Shown: positions 16,432 through 26,557, counted from the stretch's first letter. The stretch is 64,000 nucleotides of DNA from Nitrospinia bacterium (GCA_029261715.1 JAJDAT010000001.1:1-64000); one strand, 5' to 3'. Numbers and translations are program-made. Notes: generated from the letters alone by a model not told the origin.

Positions 16432-18546
16432 TTAGAATCTCAAAGTTCCTTTAGCGTAAAAACTTCTTTGTGTTTCTGTAGCTCTTTCTAAAAGTTCATT
16501 CGACTCTGGATGGCTTGGGTCAAAAAGGTTTTGTCCAACAAGAGAAAGCTCAAAGTTTTCATTTGGTTCCCATCCCAGCCTCATATCAAACCGAGTATAC
16601 ATCGGCACTCCACGCGTGGAATGTTTACTAACCAAGAAAAAGAAACTATCCAACTTCAAATCTGGCGTCAGGTTAAGGTAAGAACGAGCGTTCAATATAT
16701 GGTCAGGCTCTCCTTCCGATTCTAAATCGCCCTCAGTAACGCCAAAATCGGCTGGAATAAATGTATTTGGCAAAGTCGGTCGCAAATCAATTTGAGCGAA
16801 CGTATACCCCAAGGAAAGCCGCAGGTTGTTGCGCGGTTGCCACTGTGCCGCTAGCTCGAAACCGTAAACCTCACCTTCAACCGTATTATCTTGACTACCA
16901 GGTATTATTAAATGCGGTATTGGACTTGTTTGAATAGAAGACGATTGAACTTTAAATTCTATGATCTCGTTATAGTCGAAAAAGTATCCCGTCAAATCAA
17001 AGTAGAACTTTGAATTGACGTTGTAACGATAACCCATTTCGTAAGCGAGGAGTTCTTCAGGATCAGACACGCCTTCGTTTTCTTGGGTAAAAAGAATCGG
17101 TAACGTTGTGGTTGGAACCACGCCCGTTTTTATTTGTCTTCTATCTTCAGTTATTGTTGGCAAACGAACCGCGCGTGAAAATGCAAACCACACTGTGTTC
17201 TGCGCATCGGGAGTCCAAAGTATTCGCGCATTAGGCTGAACTTCTAATCCTGTAAAATCATTATGTTCAAGTTTAGCTCCCGCAATAAAACTTAACTTAT
17301 CAGGAATAATCTTAATTTCATCATGGATAAAGAAACCAAATAAATTAGTGCTTTGAGTGTCCAATTGAAAAATATTAGTATCTTGAAAATCAAAAAACGC
17401 GGCGCGGTAATTTAACCCCCAACTTAAATCGTTCCGTTCCCCCCATTTCAAATCATGCTGAAACTCTAAATCGATTTGGTCGACTTGATTGTTAAAAGGA
17501 AGATCTGATTTCCGTCTAAAGAAATCGTAATAAGTCTGTAGCTTAAATCCAGAACCGTCCTTAAACCTGCGAGTCCAACGCGAAAGAAAATTCGCGCCAC
17601 TATAATCGTATATCCCCTGAAATGGCAACGACCCCGCCTCAACAGAAACAAACCGTAAAGGAATATCCGTATCGGCTTCAACCTTATAATAATCCCCTTG
17701 CGTCGTTAAGTTATCAGTCTCGGATAACTTTAAATCAGTACGAAAACCAAATTGGCGATTTTTTTTATGGTCCGTGCCATCTGTACCGTCGGCAAATTGA
17801 CCATCGTCTCGATTTCTAAACTTTCCATAAACCCTGTAGTCGAGCGAATCTTTAACTTTGTCGCCATAACGCAGAGTCGCAAACCCCTCTTCTTCTGTGC
17901 CAATACCTGTAGAGACCAAAACCCCCTGTGTATCTCCCGAGTCTTTTGTGATGATATTGATAACGCCAGCAACAGCGTTAGATCCCCACAAAGCTGCGCC
18001 AGGACCGCGAATAATTTCGACACGGTCAATATCTTCTAGAACTGTATCCTGCCCTATCCAAAATACGCCGGCGGCTGAAGGACTGTATATAGTCCTGCCG
18101 TCCAATAAAACCAAAAGCTTATCCGAGCCTTGCCGGCGGTTAAACCCTCTAATAGAAACAACATATGAATTTTGATTAATTTTAGAAACCAAAACTCCCG
18201 GCACCAAGCGCAAAGCTTCCATAATATTCACCGCGCCAGACCGTTTAATATCTTCTTGCGTCAAAACATAAATGGCAGAAGCCGTCTGGTGGAGTTTTTG
18301 CGGCTTTTTAGCGGGACTGGTAACAGTCACCTCCATTTGCATGAGCTGATAAATGTCCATATCGAACACTTTCATCTCTTTATCGGTCGGGTCTGCCATC
18401 GAAGCCACAGTTTCGTGAACAAGCATTTTTGAGAGCTTGCCAGGTTGCGTAGAAGAAAATGCAAAATCACTTCCCGCAAAAACAAAAAAAAGAACGCTAG
18501 CGAAGACCTTGGAGAAATTTAGTGGGAATTTGGAAAAACTGAGCAT
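16432..18546 (-). CDS. TonB-dependent receptor 1
   Basis: This 704-residue outer-membrane receptor has a signal sequence (ASVLFFVFAGSDFAFSS, residues about 15-31) and a short N-terminal segment MDIYQLMQMEVTVTSPAKKP that takes the place of a TonB box. The plug domain follows (SAIYVLTQEDIKRSGAVNIM, LRLVPGVLV, VSIRGFNRR, LLVLLDGRTIYSP, VEIIRGPGAALWGSNAVAGV), then a 22-strand barrel ending in SFYAKGTLRF with terminal Phe. It is strongly similar to the receptors at 18950 and 24063 throughout, so the three arose by duplication. The ligand is unknown. The receptors interleave with RiPP biosynthesis genes, which suggests uptake of that product or a metal complex of it (inference). Confidence 0.92.
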   Translation of the reverse strand: MLSFSKFPLNFSKVFASVLFFVFAGSDFAFSSTQPGKLSKMLVHETVASMADPTDKEMKVFDMDIYQLMQMEVTVTSPAKKPQKLHQTASAIYVLTQEDIKRSGAVNIMEALRLVPGVLVSKINQNSYVVSIRGFNRRQGSDKLLVLLDGRTIYSPSAAGVFWIGQDTVLEDIDRVEIIRGPGAALWGSNAVAGVINIITKDSGDTQGVLVSTGIGTEEEGFATLRYGDKVKDSLDYRVYGKFRNRDDGQFADGTDGTDHKKNRQFGFRTDLKLSETDNLTTQGDYYKVEADTDIPLRFVSVEAGSLPFQGIYDYSGANFLSRWTRRFKDGSGFKLQTYYDFFRRKSDLPFNNQVDQIDLEFQHDLKWGERNDLSWGLNYRAAFFDFQDTNIFQLDTQSTNLFGFFIHDEIKIIPDKLSFIAGAKLEHNDFTGLEVQPNARILWTPDAQNTVWFAFSRAVRLPTITEDRRQIKTGVVPTTTLPILFTQENEGVSDPEELLAYEMGYRYNVNSKFYFDLTGYFFDYNEIIEFKVQSSSIQTSPIPHLIIPGSQDNTVEGEVYGFELAAQWQPRNNLRLSLGYTFAQIDLRPTLPNTFIPADFGVTEGDLESEGEPDHILNARSYLNLTPDLKLDSFFFLVSKHSTRGVPMYTRFDMRLGWEPNENFELSLVGQNLFDPSHPESNELLERATETQRSFYAKGTLRF

Positions 18547-18949
18547 TTAGGGTAGGAACGTGAGAAGAAGAAAAAGTGGAAGCGTTGAATAACAACTACC
18601 GAACTAGGATGCCTATCATATATAAAAAACCTGTAAAAACAAACATAAATTTTTGGACCGTAAAAAATTTAGGGAGAAACTTGAGATTTTTTTCAATTGC
18701 CAATCAAATGAGCGCAAAATTAACAGGGAGGAAAGCCTTTTTCACTTGTAAAGAAGAAGACTCAATTGCAGAAAAACACGAATTAAATTTTGCTCAATAT
18801 TTGAGAGGACCTCTAATAATTTAATATCTTTACTTGAGGCAACTCGCAAGCCCTTATTTCATAAAGCCCACTCGTAGCCAAAAACAGTTTTTAGAGGTTC
18901 CCTTAAACAAGAAGTTAAATAGGAAGGATAACCATGCTACACATTTTCA
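18547..18949 (-). other. Intergenic region between TonB receptors 1 and 2
   Basis: About 400 bases containing the promoter side of receptor 1. A plus-strand frame of about 80 codons exists but lacks a ribosome-binding site and recognisable features, so it is not called. No terminator hairpin was seen after receptor 2. Confidence 0.3.
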
Positions 18950-21004
18950 TCAAAATCTAAGAGTTCCTTTCGCATAGAAACTTCTTTGAACTTCAGAATT
19001 CCTTTCTAATAATTCAGTAGATTCAGGGTGACTCGGATCAAATAGGTTTTGACCTATCAAGGAAATGTCTATATTGGCGCTGGGATTCCAACCAAGCCTC
19101 AAATCAAATCGAGTGTATAAGGGAATATTTCGTGTCGTGTTTTTACTCACTAAATAAAACAAAGAATCTAATTGAAGGCTTGGGGTTAAATTAAGATAAG
19201 ATCGGGCGTTAAGAATATGTTGTGGTTCGCCTTCAACTTCCAAATCACCTTCTCCTCCTAAGAATATCGGTAAAGTATTTGCTAAAACCGGTCTAACTTC
19301 GATTTTTGTTAGGGTATAACCTACCGCAAGTCGCAAATTCTTGAGCGGTTGCCATTGCGCGGCAAACTCTGCTCCAAAAACTTTAGCCTCAATCGAATTA
19401 TCGTTTGTTTCCGGTAATACAAAATGTGAAAAAGGAGTTGATTCAAAAGAAATGGGGCCTGTTGTTAATTCGATTATGTCCTTATAATCAAAATAATACC
19501 CCGTCAAATCAAAATAAAGTTTGGAATCGACTTTATATCTATAACCTATTTCACTAGATAAAAGTTTTTCTGAGCTGGTTACGCCTTCATTTCTTTCTGT
19601 AATAAAAAGAGGTAAATCCCCACTAAAGTTTGGAACTAAGGCCCTATTTGCAATTCTTTTATCTTCATTAATCGTTGGCAACCGAACCGCCCTGGAAAAA
19701 GCCATCCAGACGGAATGATTTTTGGAGGGAGTCCAAAGAATGCGAGCGTTTGGTTGAACCTCTATACCCGTAAAATCGTTGTGCTCTAATTTAGTCCCTA
19801 AAATAAGACTCCATTTATCTGGAACTATTGAAATTTCGTCGTGGATGAAGCTTCCAAATAAATTAGTGTTTTGGTTGTCCAGTTTAAATATCTGATTCGT
19901 TTCAAAATCAAAAAAAGCTGCGCGATAATTTAACCCCCAACTCAAATTGTGCCGATCGCCATATTTAAAGTTATGCTGAAATTCTAAATCAAGCTGGTCT
20001 GCTCTATTCTCCAAAGGAACATTAGCCTTTCGTTGAAAGAAATCGTAGTAAACTTGAAACTTAAAGGACGACTCTGTATCTACGCTTCTTGTCCAACGCG
20101 AAAGAACATTAGCTCCATAATATTGATAAAATGCTAGCAATGGAGAAGAACCCGCTTCCAACGAAATAAACCGACTAGGCAAATCGGATTCAAAGTCTAT
20201 GTCGTAGTAATCCCCTTGAGTTGTAATAGTGTCTTTAGAACTAACTTGCCAATCGCTACGAAAACCAATTTGACGAGTTTGCTTCTCGTCAAATGCTTCC
20301 GTTCCATCCGCTAAAATACCTTCGTCGCGGTTGCGAAACTTTCCATAAACTCGGTAATCCAGTTTATCTTTTACCTTTCCTCCGTACCGAAAGGCGCCAA
20401 ACCCCTCCTCTTCTGTCCCATAACCGCCTGAGACCATGGCTCCTTGTGTTTCTCCAGAGTTTCTGGTGATTATATTAATCACTCCCGCAACCGCGTTAGA
20501 TCCCCACAAAGCAGCTCCAGGACCACGAATCACTTCAATGCGATCAATATCTTCCAAAACAGTATCCTGCCCTATCCAAAAAACCCCCGCCGCAATAGGA
20601 CTGTAAATAGTTCTACCGTCCATCAAGACCAAAAGCTTATCGGAACCAAAGCGCCGATTGAATCCTCTTATAGAAACGGCATATCTATTCTGATTGGTTT
20701 TAGATACTAATACGCCTGGAACCATTCTCAACGCTTCCATAATGTTCACGGCGCCAGAACGTTGGATATCTTCTTGCGTTAAAACATAAATAGCGGAAGC
20801 TGCGGTATGAAGTTTTTGCGGCTTTTTGGCGGGGCTTGTAACCGTGACTTCCATCTGCATAAGCTGATAGATATCAAATTCGAAAACTTCCATTTCTTTG
20901 TCCGTAGGGTCGGTCATAGAGGCTCCGCATATTCCAAAGCCAGCGAAATGGAAAATTAAGACACAAGCGAGAAATCTAAATGAATGAAATGAAAAAGCTC
21001 TCAT
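18950..21004 (-). CDS. TonB-dependent receptor 2
   Basis: This is a 684-residue receptor if it starts at the ATG at 21004, which has an AGGA just upstream and gives a normal signal peptide (RAFSFHSFRFLACVLIFHFA). A TTG ten codons upstream is less likely. It has the same FDIYQLMQMEVTVTSPAKKP segment and plug (NIMEALRMVPGVLVSKTNQN, SIRGFNRRFGSDKLLVLMDG, IEVIRGPGAALWGSNAVAGV) as receptors 1 and 3. Its barrel C-terminus also ends in SFYAKGTLRF. Extracellular-loop regions, for example after VRLPTINEDKR, differ most between the three. That fits divergence in ligand selectivity. Confidence 0.92.
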   Translation of the reverse strand: MRAFSFHSFRFLACVLIFHFAGFGICGASMTDPTDKEMEVFEFDIYQLMQMEVTVTSPAKKPQKLHTAASAIYVLTQEDIQRSGAVNIMEALRMVPGVLVSKTNQNRYAVSIRGFNRRFGSDKLLVLMDGRTIYSPIAAGVFWIGQDTVLEDIDRIEVIRGPGAALWGSNAVAGVINIITRNSGETQGAMVSGGYGTEEEGFGAFRYGGKVKDKLDYRVYGKFRNRDEGILADGTEAFDEKQTRQIGFRSDWQVSSKDTITTQGDYYDIDFESDLPSRFISLEAGSSPLLAFYQYYGANVLSRWTRSVDTESSFKFQVYYDFFQRKANVPLENRADQLDLEFQHNFKYGDRHNLSWGLNYRAAFFDFETNQIFKLDNQNTNLFGSFIHDEISIVPDKWSLILGTKLEHNDFTGIEVQPNARILWTPSKNHSVWMAFSRAVRLPTINEDKRIANRALVPNFSGDLPLFITERNEGVTSSEKLLSSEIGYRYKVDSKLYFDLTGYYFDYKDIIELTTGPISFESTPFSHFVLPETNDNSIEAKVFGAEFAAQWQPLKNLRLAVGYTLTKIEVRPVLANTLPIFLGGEGDLEVEGEPQHILNARSYLNLTPSLQLDSLFYLVSKNTTRNIPLYTRFDLRLGWNPSANIDISLIGQNLFDPSHPESTELLERNSEVQRSFYAKGTLRF

Positions 21005-21825
21005 TAATCCTAATAAGTTAGAGTTCCAGATCAATTTATCCAGTTATCCATACACAAATCGGATGAGGCATAATAAAAAAAATTCAGACAAAAAAGAATC
21101 AGTATTTTAGCCAACAAAAACTGACAAAGAAGCAATATTGTTCTGAACTAAAGCCACAAAGCGCCTATCACCGAACAATTTTTTGTATAACCCGGATGAG
21201 GCTTTTATTGAAAAAAACTGAAAAATGGGTGTAAATCTATTTTGAAGGAAAGGCTAACACTTTTAGATACAGGGCATAGCGAAAAAATTAAGAGCGATCA
21301 AACCTGCCGTCGACACCTCTTTTTTGTGACATTCGTCACACTTCATACACTTTTAAACCCCAAAAAAAACACCCACTCATTGAAAACTGTCATACAAAGC
21401 CTGTCTAAAAAGAAACATTTCTACCCACAATTGTCATGAATAAACTGTCTTGAAAATGTCAAAGAAAAAGTAGAAAGATGTTAATAAAACCTTCAATTAA
21501 TGCCTTATTAACATAAGTTAATAAAAGAAGCAGACTCAGATATTGAAGGAACACTATGACAATGGAGTGAAAAACAAGTTCTTTTCTGTGGCTTTCTCTG
21601 TGGAGTTCTGTGGCCTAAAACCGGAAGGTGGCATTACCATAAAAGCTTATCTTACTTAAAAATTTAATTTAACAAAATTAGTTATAAAATCAAAAATAAT
21701 CTTCTAATAAAATCAAATTTTTGACTGGGAATTAGATAAATGGCACAATCTTTTTCCATCCAATTAAATTTTCCTTAAAAATCATAAGATAAAGATTTCT
21801 ATCTTAACTTAATGTACTTACTTCC
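21005..21825. other. Divergent control region of receptor 2 and the monooxygenase operon
   Basis: About 800 bases without a credible gene; the one short frame has no ribosome-binding site and reads through the palindrome described separately. It should contain the promoters of receptor 2 (-) and the FAD monooxygenase operon (+). A repeated TTCTGTGG motif occurs at about 21583-21612. Confidence 0.3.
21325..21340. promoter_or_regulatory. CRP/FNR-like palindrome
   Basis: TGTGACATTCGTCACA is a perfect inverted repeat that matches the TGTGA-N6-TCACA consensus of CRP-type regulators. It lies between the divergent receptor 2 gene (about 320 bp away) and the monooxygenase operon (about 485 bp away). 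These are long distances for direct control, so the target is uncertain. Confidence 0.45.
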
Positions 21826-23055
21826 ATGAACTTTAAAGAACTACAATTTGACGTTGTCATTGTTGGCGCCGGACCGGCAGGTTCCTCAACCGCGATTTCG
21901 CTTTTGAAAGAAGCTCCTCATCTAAAAGTTGCCTTAATAGAAAAAACTTCTTTTGAAAAAAAAAGAAATGGCGAAATGTTAAAACCACATGCCCAATTTC
22001 TACTTGAAGAATTAGGAATATGGCAATCATTTCTAAAGCAAAATTATTCGCCAGGTTGTGAAAGTCGCACAATTTGGGGAACAGATGGCCAGTTAAAAAA
22101 TGAATTTATTTCGGGTCCTGAAGAGTTTGGATGGGAGTTAGACCGTCGAGTTTTTGATACTTTTCTTTTTGAACAAGCTTCCCAAAGTGGAGTAGAAACT
22201 TTTTCCAACCTTGAAATGACCGATTATAGACAAAACTCCGATAACGGTTGGTCTCTTACTTTACAAAACTTAGATAAAGAAAAAGTCTTCCTCAAAACAT
22301 CATTTCTTGTAGACGCCACAGGTCGCTCATGTTCTTTAGCGCTCAAGCAAGGAGCAAACAGAATCAGAATTGATAATTTGATTGGGGTTTTTACCATATT
22401 TAAATATGAAAAAAGTTTGGATTTAACTACTTATGGTTTAGTTGAAACCTGCCCAAATGGTTGGTGGTATTCGGTACCTCTTCCTGGCGATCAAATTGTC
22501 GCCGCTTATATGACTGATAATGATATTGCAAAAGAACTGGATGTAATCCAACCCAATAATTGGTGGAACCTTATAAAAAACTCAAAATACACTTATAATC
22601 GCATAAAAAACTTAACTCCATTAAGCAATATCTTAATGCGAACGGCCGATTCCTTTTGTCTTGATAAAGTACATGGAGATGGATGGGCTTCAGTAGGAGA
22701 TGCTGCTGGATCTGTAGACCCTCTTTCTGGCTATGGTATTACTTGGGCGATTCATTCAGGCATTAATCTGGCTCCTTCAATCATAAACTGGTTGAATGGA
22801 GATAAAACGGCTCTCTTAAAATACCAACAAAAAATTAACGACGAATATGAAAAATATCTTTTTGAAAGACTTAATGTTTATTCATTAGAAAAAAGATGGA
22901 TCAATAATACTTTTTGGCAAAGACATCAAGGCCATCTTTTTATAGATGAATTACAACAGGAAATTTTAACAAGAGCAAAACATAAAACGTATGAATTAAA
23001 AAAATATCAATTTTTTAACGTTTTTCCAAACCTAAAAATCATTTCCAATTCATAA
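21826..23055 (+). CDS. FAD-dependent monooxygenase (PHBH/halogenase-like, LodB/GoxB type)
   Basis: This 409-residue flavoprotein shows the Rossmann motif VVIVGAGPAGSSTAI (residues about 10-24), RNGEMLKPHAQFLLEELGIW, a VDATGRSCSLAL stretch, NGWWYSVPLPGDQIVAAYMT and WASVGDAAGSVDPLSGYGIT (the second FAD-binding GD motif). The WWYSVP box resembles the WxWxIP motif of flavin-dependent halogenases. The combination is typical of the LodB/GoxB group, which hydroxylate Trp during cofactor maturation, and of geranylgeranyl-reductase-like monooxygenases. It could oxidise the RiPP product or a co-substrate. The methyltransferase gene begins 1 bp after its stop, so the two are translationally linked. Confidence 0.8.
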   Translation: MNFKELQFDVVIVGAGPAGSSTAISLLKEAPHLKVALIEKTSFEKKRNGEMLKPHAQFLLEELGIWQSFLKQNYSPGCESRTIWGTDGQLKNEFISGPEEFGWELDRRVFDTFLFEQASQSGVETFSNLEMTDYRQNSDNGWSLTLQNLDKEKVFLKTSFLVDATGRSCSLALKQGANRIRIDNLIGVFTIFKYEKSLDLTTYGLVETCPNGWWYSVPLPGDQIVAAYMTDNDIAKELDVIQPNNWWNLIKNSKYTYNRIKNLTPLSNILMRTADSFCLDKVHGDGWASVGDAAGSVDPLSGYGITWAIHSGINLAPSIINWLNGDKTALLKYQQKINDEYEKYLFERLNVYSLEKRWINNTFWQRHQGHLFIDELQQEILTRAKHKTYELKKYQFFNVFPNLKIISNS

Positions 23056-23056
23056 A

Positions 23057-24049
23057 ATGGAAATCGAAAAGCAAATTCGAAAAATTTTAGATGGGTATCA
23101 GCCCGCTATCGTTCTTATGACTGCAAACGAGTTAGGGATTTTCGATCAACTTTCAGGTCCACCTATTTCGGCAACAAATATTGCTAAAAACCTGAACCTT
23201 TCTTCGGACGCGGTAGAACGTCTGGTAAATATTCTCACTGGGCTTGGAGTTACTTCCAAAAAAAATAATCAATTTTATTTACCAGAATCACATCAAAAGT
23301 ATCTTGCCAAAACGGGTAACTTGTCATTACAACCTTGGATCCGATTATCCACAAATTTACTTCCAATATGGATGCGGTTGCCAGAATATCTCAAAACCGG
23401 GGAACAACTCTGTAGATTTATGAATATTCTAGGTAGCGAACAGGAAAAAACCCGTGCCTTTATTGATGGAATGCATAAAAAGGGTTTGCATTCAATTTGG
23501 TTGATCGCCCGGGAAATTCCAATAGGTGAATCAAAAAATATGCTCGACATAGGTGGAGGTCCAGGAACTTACACTTTAGAATGGGCAAAACTTCACAAAA
23601 ACTTAAAGGGAACAATCTTTGATATCCCTCAAGTAATAGAAATCACCAAAGATTATATCAATCAATATAAACTAGAAGACCGTGTCCATACCAAAACAGG
23701 AAATTTTAACAAGGACGATTTAGGGAATGGTTACGACCTTGTTTTACTAGCCAACATACTGCATATGTACGACGCTGACTCATGCAAAATACTCATTGCC
23801 AGAGCTATAAAAGGGTTGGCTTCAGGAGGGAGAATTATCATACACGGCTTTAGCCTTAACGACGACGGAACAAATCCAATCGAAGACTCCATGTTCAACC
23901 TTGGAGTAGCCTTATTCACTGAAGGAGGAAGTTCGCATACGCCTCAACAAATAGTTGGATGGTTGAAAGACGCAGGAATTAAAAAAATTCGGGATTTTCG
24001 TATTGAGGCCATTCCCACTGGAGTAATAACAGGAACAAAACCTGAGTAA
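23057..24049 (+). CDS. SAM-dependent O-methyltransferase (dimerisation-domain type)
   Basis: This 330-residue protein has an N-terminal winged-helix dimerisation domain (YQPAIVLMTANELGIFDQLS, ISATNIAKNLNLSSDAVERL, residues about 13-70). A class I methyltransferase domain follows (SAM motif LDIGGGPGTYTLEWAK, then GTIFDIPQVIE, VLLANILHMYD and GRIIIHGFSLNDDG). This is the Methyltransf_2/hydroxyneurosporene-type family, which methylates phenolic or enolic hydroxyls of natural products. It starts 1 bp after the monooxygenase, so hydroxylation followed by O-methylation is plausible (inference). It ends 13 bp from the convergent receptor 3 gene. Confidence 0.88.
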   Translation: MEIEKQIRKILDGYQPAIVLMTANELGIFDQLSGPPISATNIAKNLNLSSDAVERLVNILTGLGVTSKKNNQFYLPESHQKYLAKTGNLSLQPWIRLSTNLLPIWMRLPEYLKTGEQLCRFMNILGSEQEKTRAFIDGMHKKGLHSIWLIAREIPIGESKNMLDIGGGPGTYTLEWAKLHKNLKGTIFDIPQVIEITKDYINQYKLEDRVHTKTGNFNKDDLGNGYDLVLLANILHMYDADSCKILIARAIKGLASGGRIIIHGFSLNDDGTNPIEDSMFNLGVALFTEGGSSHTPQQIVGWLKDAGIKKIRDFRIEAIPTGVITGTKPE

Positions 24050-24062
24050 AAGAACTGCTAAG

Positions 24063-26180
24063 TTAAAACCTAAAGGTTGCTTTTAAATAAAAACTTCTTT
24101 GTGTTTCAGAGTTCCTTTCTATAAGCTCATTTGCTTCTTGATGGCTTGGGTCAAATAAATTTTGCCCTACAAATGAAAGTTCAGTGTTTTTGTTCGGTTT
24201 CCACCCTAAGCGTAAATCAAATCGTGTATACATGGGAATCCGCCTAACTGAGTGTTCACTCACTAAATAAAACAACGTGTCTAGTTGAAGATTAGGGGTA
24301 AGATTTAGATAAGACCTTGCATTCAAAATATGGTCCGGTTCGCCTTCGGATTCTAAATCGCCTTCACCACCAAACGCAGCGGGATCAAAAGTATTAGGTA
24401 AAATGGGTCGGAAGTCGATTTGAGTGAACGTATAACCTAAAGATAGTCTCAAGTTTTTTAGCGGTTGCCACTGAGCGGCTATCTCCACTCCATAAACTTC
24501 GCCTTCAATAGCATTATCATTTGCCGTTGCTACAACTAAATGGGAAATTGGGTTTGATTCAAAAAAAACCGTATCGTTTCTAAAATCTATAATCTCGTCA
24601 TAATCAAAATAAAAACCTGTAATATCAAAATAAAATTTTGATTCAACATTGTATCGATAACCAATCTCATATGCCAAAAGTTCCTCAGGGTCAGGAACTC
24701 CAGGATTGATATCTTTAAGTAATAGTGGAAGAGAATTAGGCAAGGGTATCAATGCCCTATTAATATTCCTCCTATCTTCAGTAATTGAGGGAATTCTAAT
24801 AGCGCGAGAAAATGCGGCCCAAACTGTGTGATTGTCTTTAGGTGTCCATAGCATACGAGCGTTTGGTTGAACTTCCAATCCTGTAAAATCGTTATGCTCT
24901 AGTTTAGTACCTAAAATCAAACTCCATTTATCAGGGACGATTTTTATTTCGTCGTGAACAAAAAAACCAAACAAATTTGTGGTTTCATTCTCTAATTCAA
25001 AAATTGGAGTTTTTTCAAAATCAAAAAAAGCCGCTCGGTAATTTAGCCCCCAACTCAAATCTTGTCGTTTCCCATATTTGAAATCATGCTGAAACTCTAC
25101 ATCAAATTGCTGGACAGTATCGTCTAGCGGAAGCCCCGACTTCCTTCTAAAAAAGTCATAATAAGTCTGAAGCTTATATGAAGAGTCATCATCTAATGTC
25201 CGCGTCCAACGGGAAAGAAAATTGGCCCCAGAATAATCGTATATTCCTTGAAATGGCGTAGTACCAGCTGTGAAAGATTCAAATCGACGGGGAATATCTG
25301 TCTCAGGTTTAACCTTATAATAATCTCCCTGAGTCGTTAAGTTATCTTTAGAAGACATTTTCCAGTCACTACGGAAACCCAACTGATGCATTCTCTTATC
25401 GTCGGACGCTTTGGATTTATCGGTATTTAAACCATCGTCGCGATTCCTAAATTTGCCATAAGCTCGATAATTGAATGAATCGTTTACTTTGCCTCCATAA
25501 CGTAAAGTTGCAAAACCTTCTTCCTCTGTTCCATAACCACCTGAAGCTAAAACGCCTTGAGTCTCTTCTGAAGTTTTGGTGATGATATTGATAACGCCCG
25601 CCACCGCGTTAGATCCCCACAAAGCGGCGCCAGGACCGCGAATGACTTCGATTCGGTCAATATCTTCCAGAACCGTATCTTGACTTAGCCAAAAAACTCC
25701 CGCCGCCGATGGACTATAAATAGTTCTACCGTCCATGAGAACTAATAATTTATCTGAACCTAAACGACGATTAAACCCTCTCATTGAAATGGTGTAAGAA
25801 TTTTGATTAATTTTAGAAACCAATACTCCGGGGACCATACGAAGGGCTTCCATAATATTAACCGCTCCCGATCTTTGGATATCCTCTTGCGTTAAAACGT
25901 AAATTGCGGAAGCAGTAGTATGGAGTTTTTGTGGTTTTTTAGAAGGACTGGTTACCGTCACCTCCTGCTGCATCAATTGGTAAATATCCATATCGAATAT
26001 CTCCAACTGTTCCTTACTAAGTTCTTTTTGAGTTTTAGGTTGGTTAGCCGCAACCCCAAACCCCACAAAGTTAAAGAAAAAACAAACAGTTAGAAAAACT
26101 ACTATTGAATGATGGAGTTTTTTTTTTTTAGAAAGATTCATCGGAGGCCGGTGATGTATAAATTTAGGAGAGAACAGCAT
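24063..26180 (-). CDS. TonB-dependent receptor 3
   Basis: This 705-residue receptor has a signal sequence (HHSIVVFLTVCFFFNFVGFG), the FDMDIYQLMQQEVTVTSPSK segment, a plug (IQRSGAVNIMEALRMVPGVL, ISMRGFNRRLGSDKLLVLMD, VIRGPGAALWGSNAVAGVIN) and a 22-strand barrel ending in SFYLKATFRF. It lies within the biosynthetic locus, between the methyltransferase (convergent, 13 bp) and the precursor peptide gene (divergent, about 380 bp). That makes it the best candidate for the receptor of the product. A GGAG lies 8 nt before the ATG. It is paralogous to receptors 1 and 2 along its full length. Confidence 0.93.
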   Translation of the reverse strand: MLFSPKFIHHRPPMNLSKKKKLHHSIVVFLTVCFFFNFVGFGVAANQPKTQKELSKEQLEIFDMDIYQLMQQEVTVTSPSKKPQKLHTTASAIYVLTQEDIQRSGAVNIMEALRMVPGVLVSKINQNSYTISMRGFNRRLGSDKLLVLMDGRTIYSPSAAGVFWLSQDTVLEDIDRIEVIRGPGAALWGSNAVAGVINIITKTSEETQGVLASGGYGTEEEGFATLRYGGKVNDSFNYRAYGKFRNRDDGLNTDKSKASDDKRMHQLGFRSDWKMSSKDNLTTQGDYYKVKPETDIPRRFESFTAGTTPFQGIYDYSGANFLSRWTRTLDDDSSYKLQTYYDFFRRKSGLPLDDTVQQFDVEFQHDFKYGKRQDLSWGLNYRAAFFDFEKTPIFELENETTNLFGFFVHDEIKIVPDKWSLILGTKLEHNDFTGLEVQPNARMLWTPKDNHTVWAAFSRAIRIPSITEDRRNINRALIPLPNSLPLLLKDINPGVPDPEELLAYEIGYRYNVESKFYFDITGFYFDYDEIIDFRNDTVFFESNPISHLVVATANDNAIEGEVYGVEIAAQWQPLKNLRLSLGYTFTQIDFRPILPNTFDPAAFGGEGDLESEGEPDHILNARSYLNLTPNLQLDTLFYLVSEHSVRRIPMYTRFDLRLGWKPNKNTELSFVGQNLFDPSHQEANELIERNSETQRSFYLKATFRF

Positions 26181-26450
26181 CTAAAAAACTCCGTTAATTT
26201 AACCTAAAATAAAACAATATCATAGTAAAAAAAGGGGAATTTTCAAAATAAGAATTTCCACGTTGGATTCTATCATTTACATATACCCTATTTTTGGTGA
26301 TAGGAACAATATTCATTTTCCCATGAAAAACTTTTCTTTCGCCATTCCGCAAAGAAACTTGCAACTTTTTGGATTTATTAACGTTATAAAAGCCTTTATA
26401 ATAGCCACATAAACCAAAGTATTTAAACGCTTATCGCGCTATAGACACGG

Positions 26451-26464
26451 TCACAATTTTGTGA
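26451..26464. promoter_or_regulatory. Inverted repeat upstream of the precursor gene
   Basis: TCACAA-TT-TTGTGA, a perfect 6-bp inverted repeat, lies 94 bp before the precursor ATG and 270 bp before the divergent receptor 3 gene. It is a candidate operator, called from symmetry and position only. Confidence 0.4.
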
Positions 26465-26557
26465 TAGTTTTCTTAGTCGAAATCGGTAAAGGGAATTTAT
26501 TCGCCCTGTTAAAAAGCTGATCCTACCAACCACAATCGTATCAATAGGAGGGAACCT

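Noticed and set aside
18576-18824. Plus-strand frame of 82 codons between TonB receptors 1 and 2
   Set aside because: No ribosome-binding site, signal or family signature; it covers the probable promoter region of receptor 1.
21242-21439. TTG-start frame of 65 codons before the monooxygenase
   Set aside because: It runs across the CRP-type palindrome and has no recognisable features. I also considered it as a second RiPP precursor and rejected it for lack of leader and core motifs.
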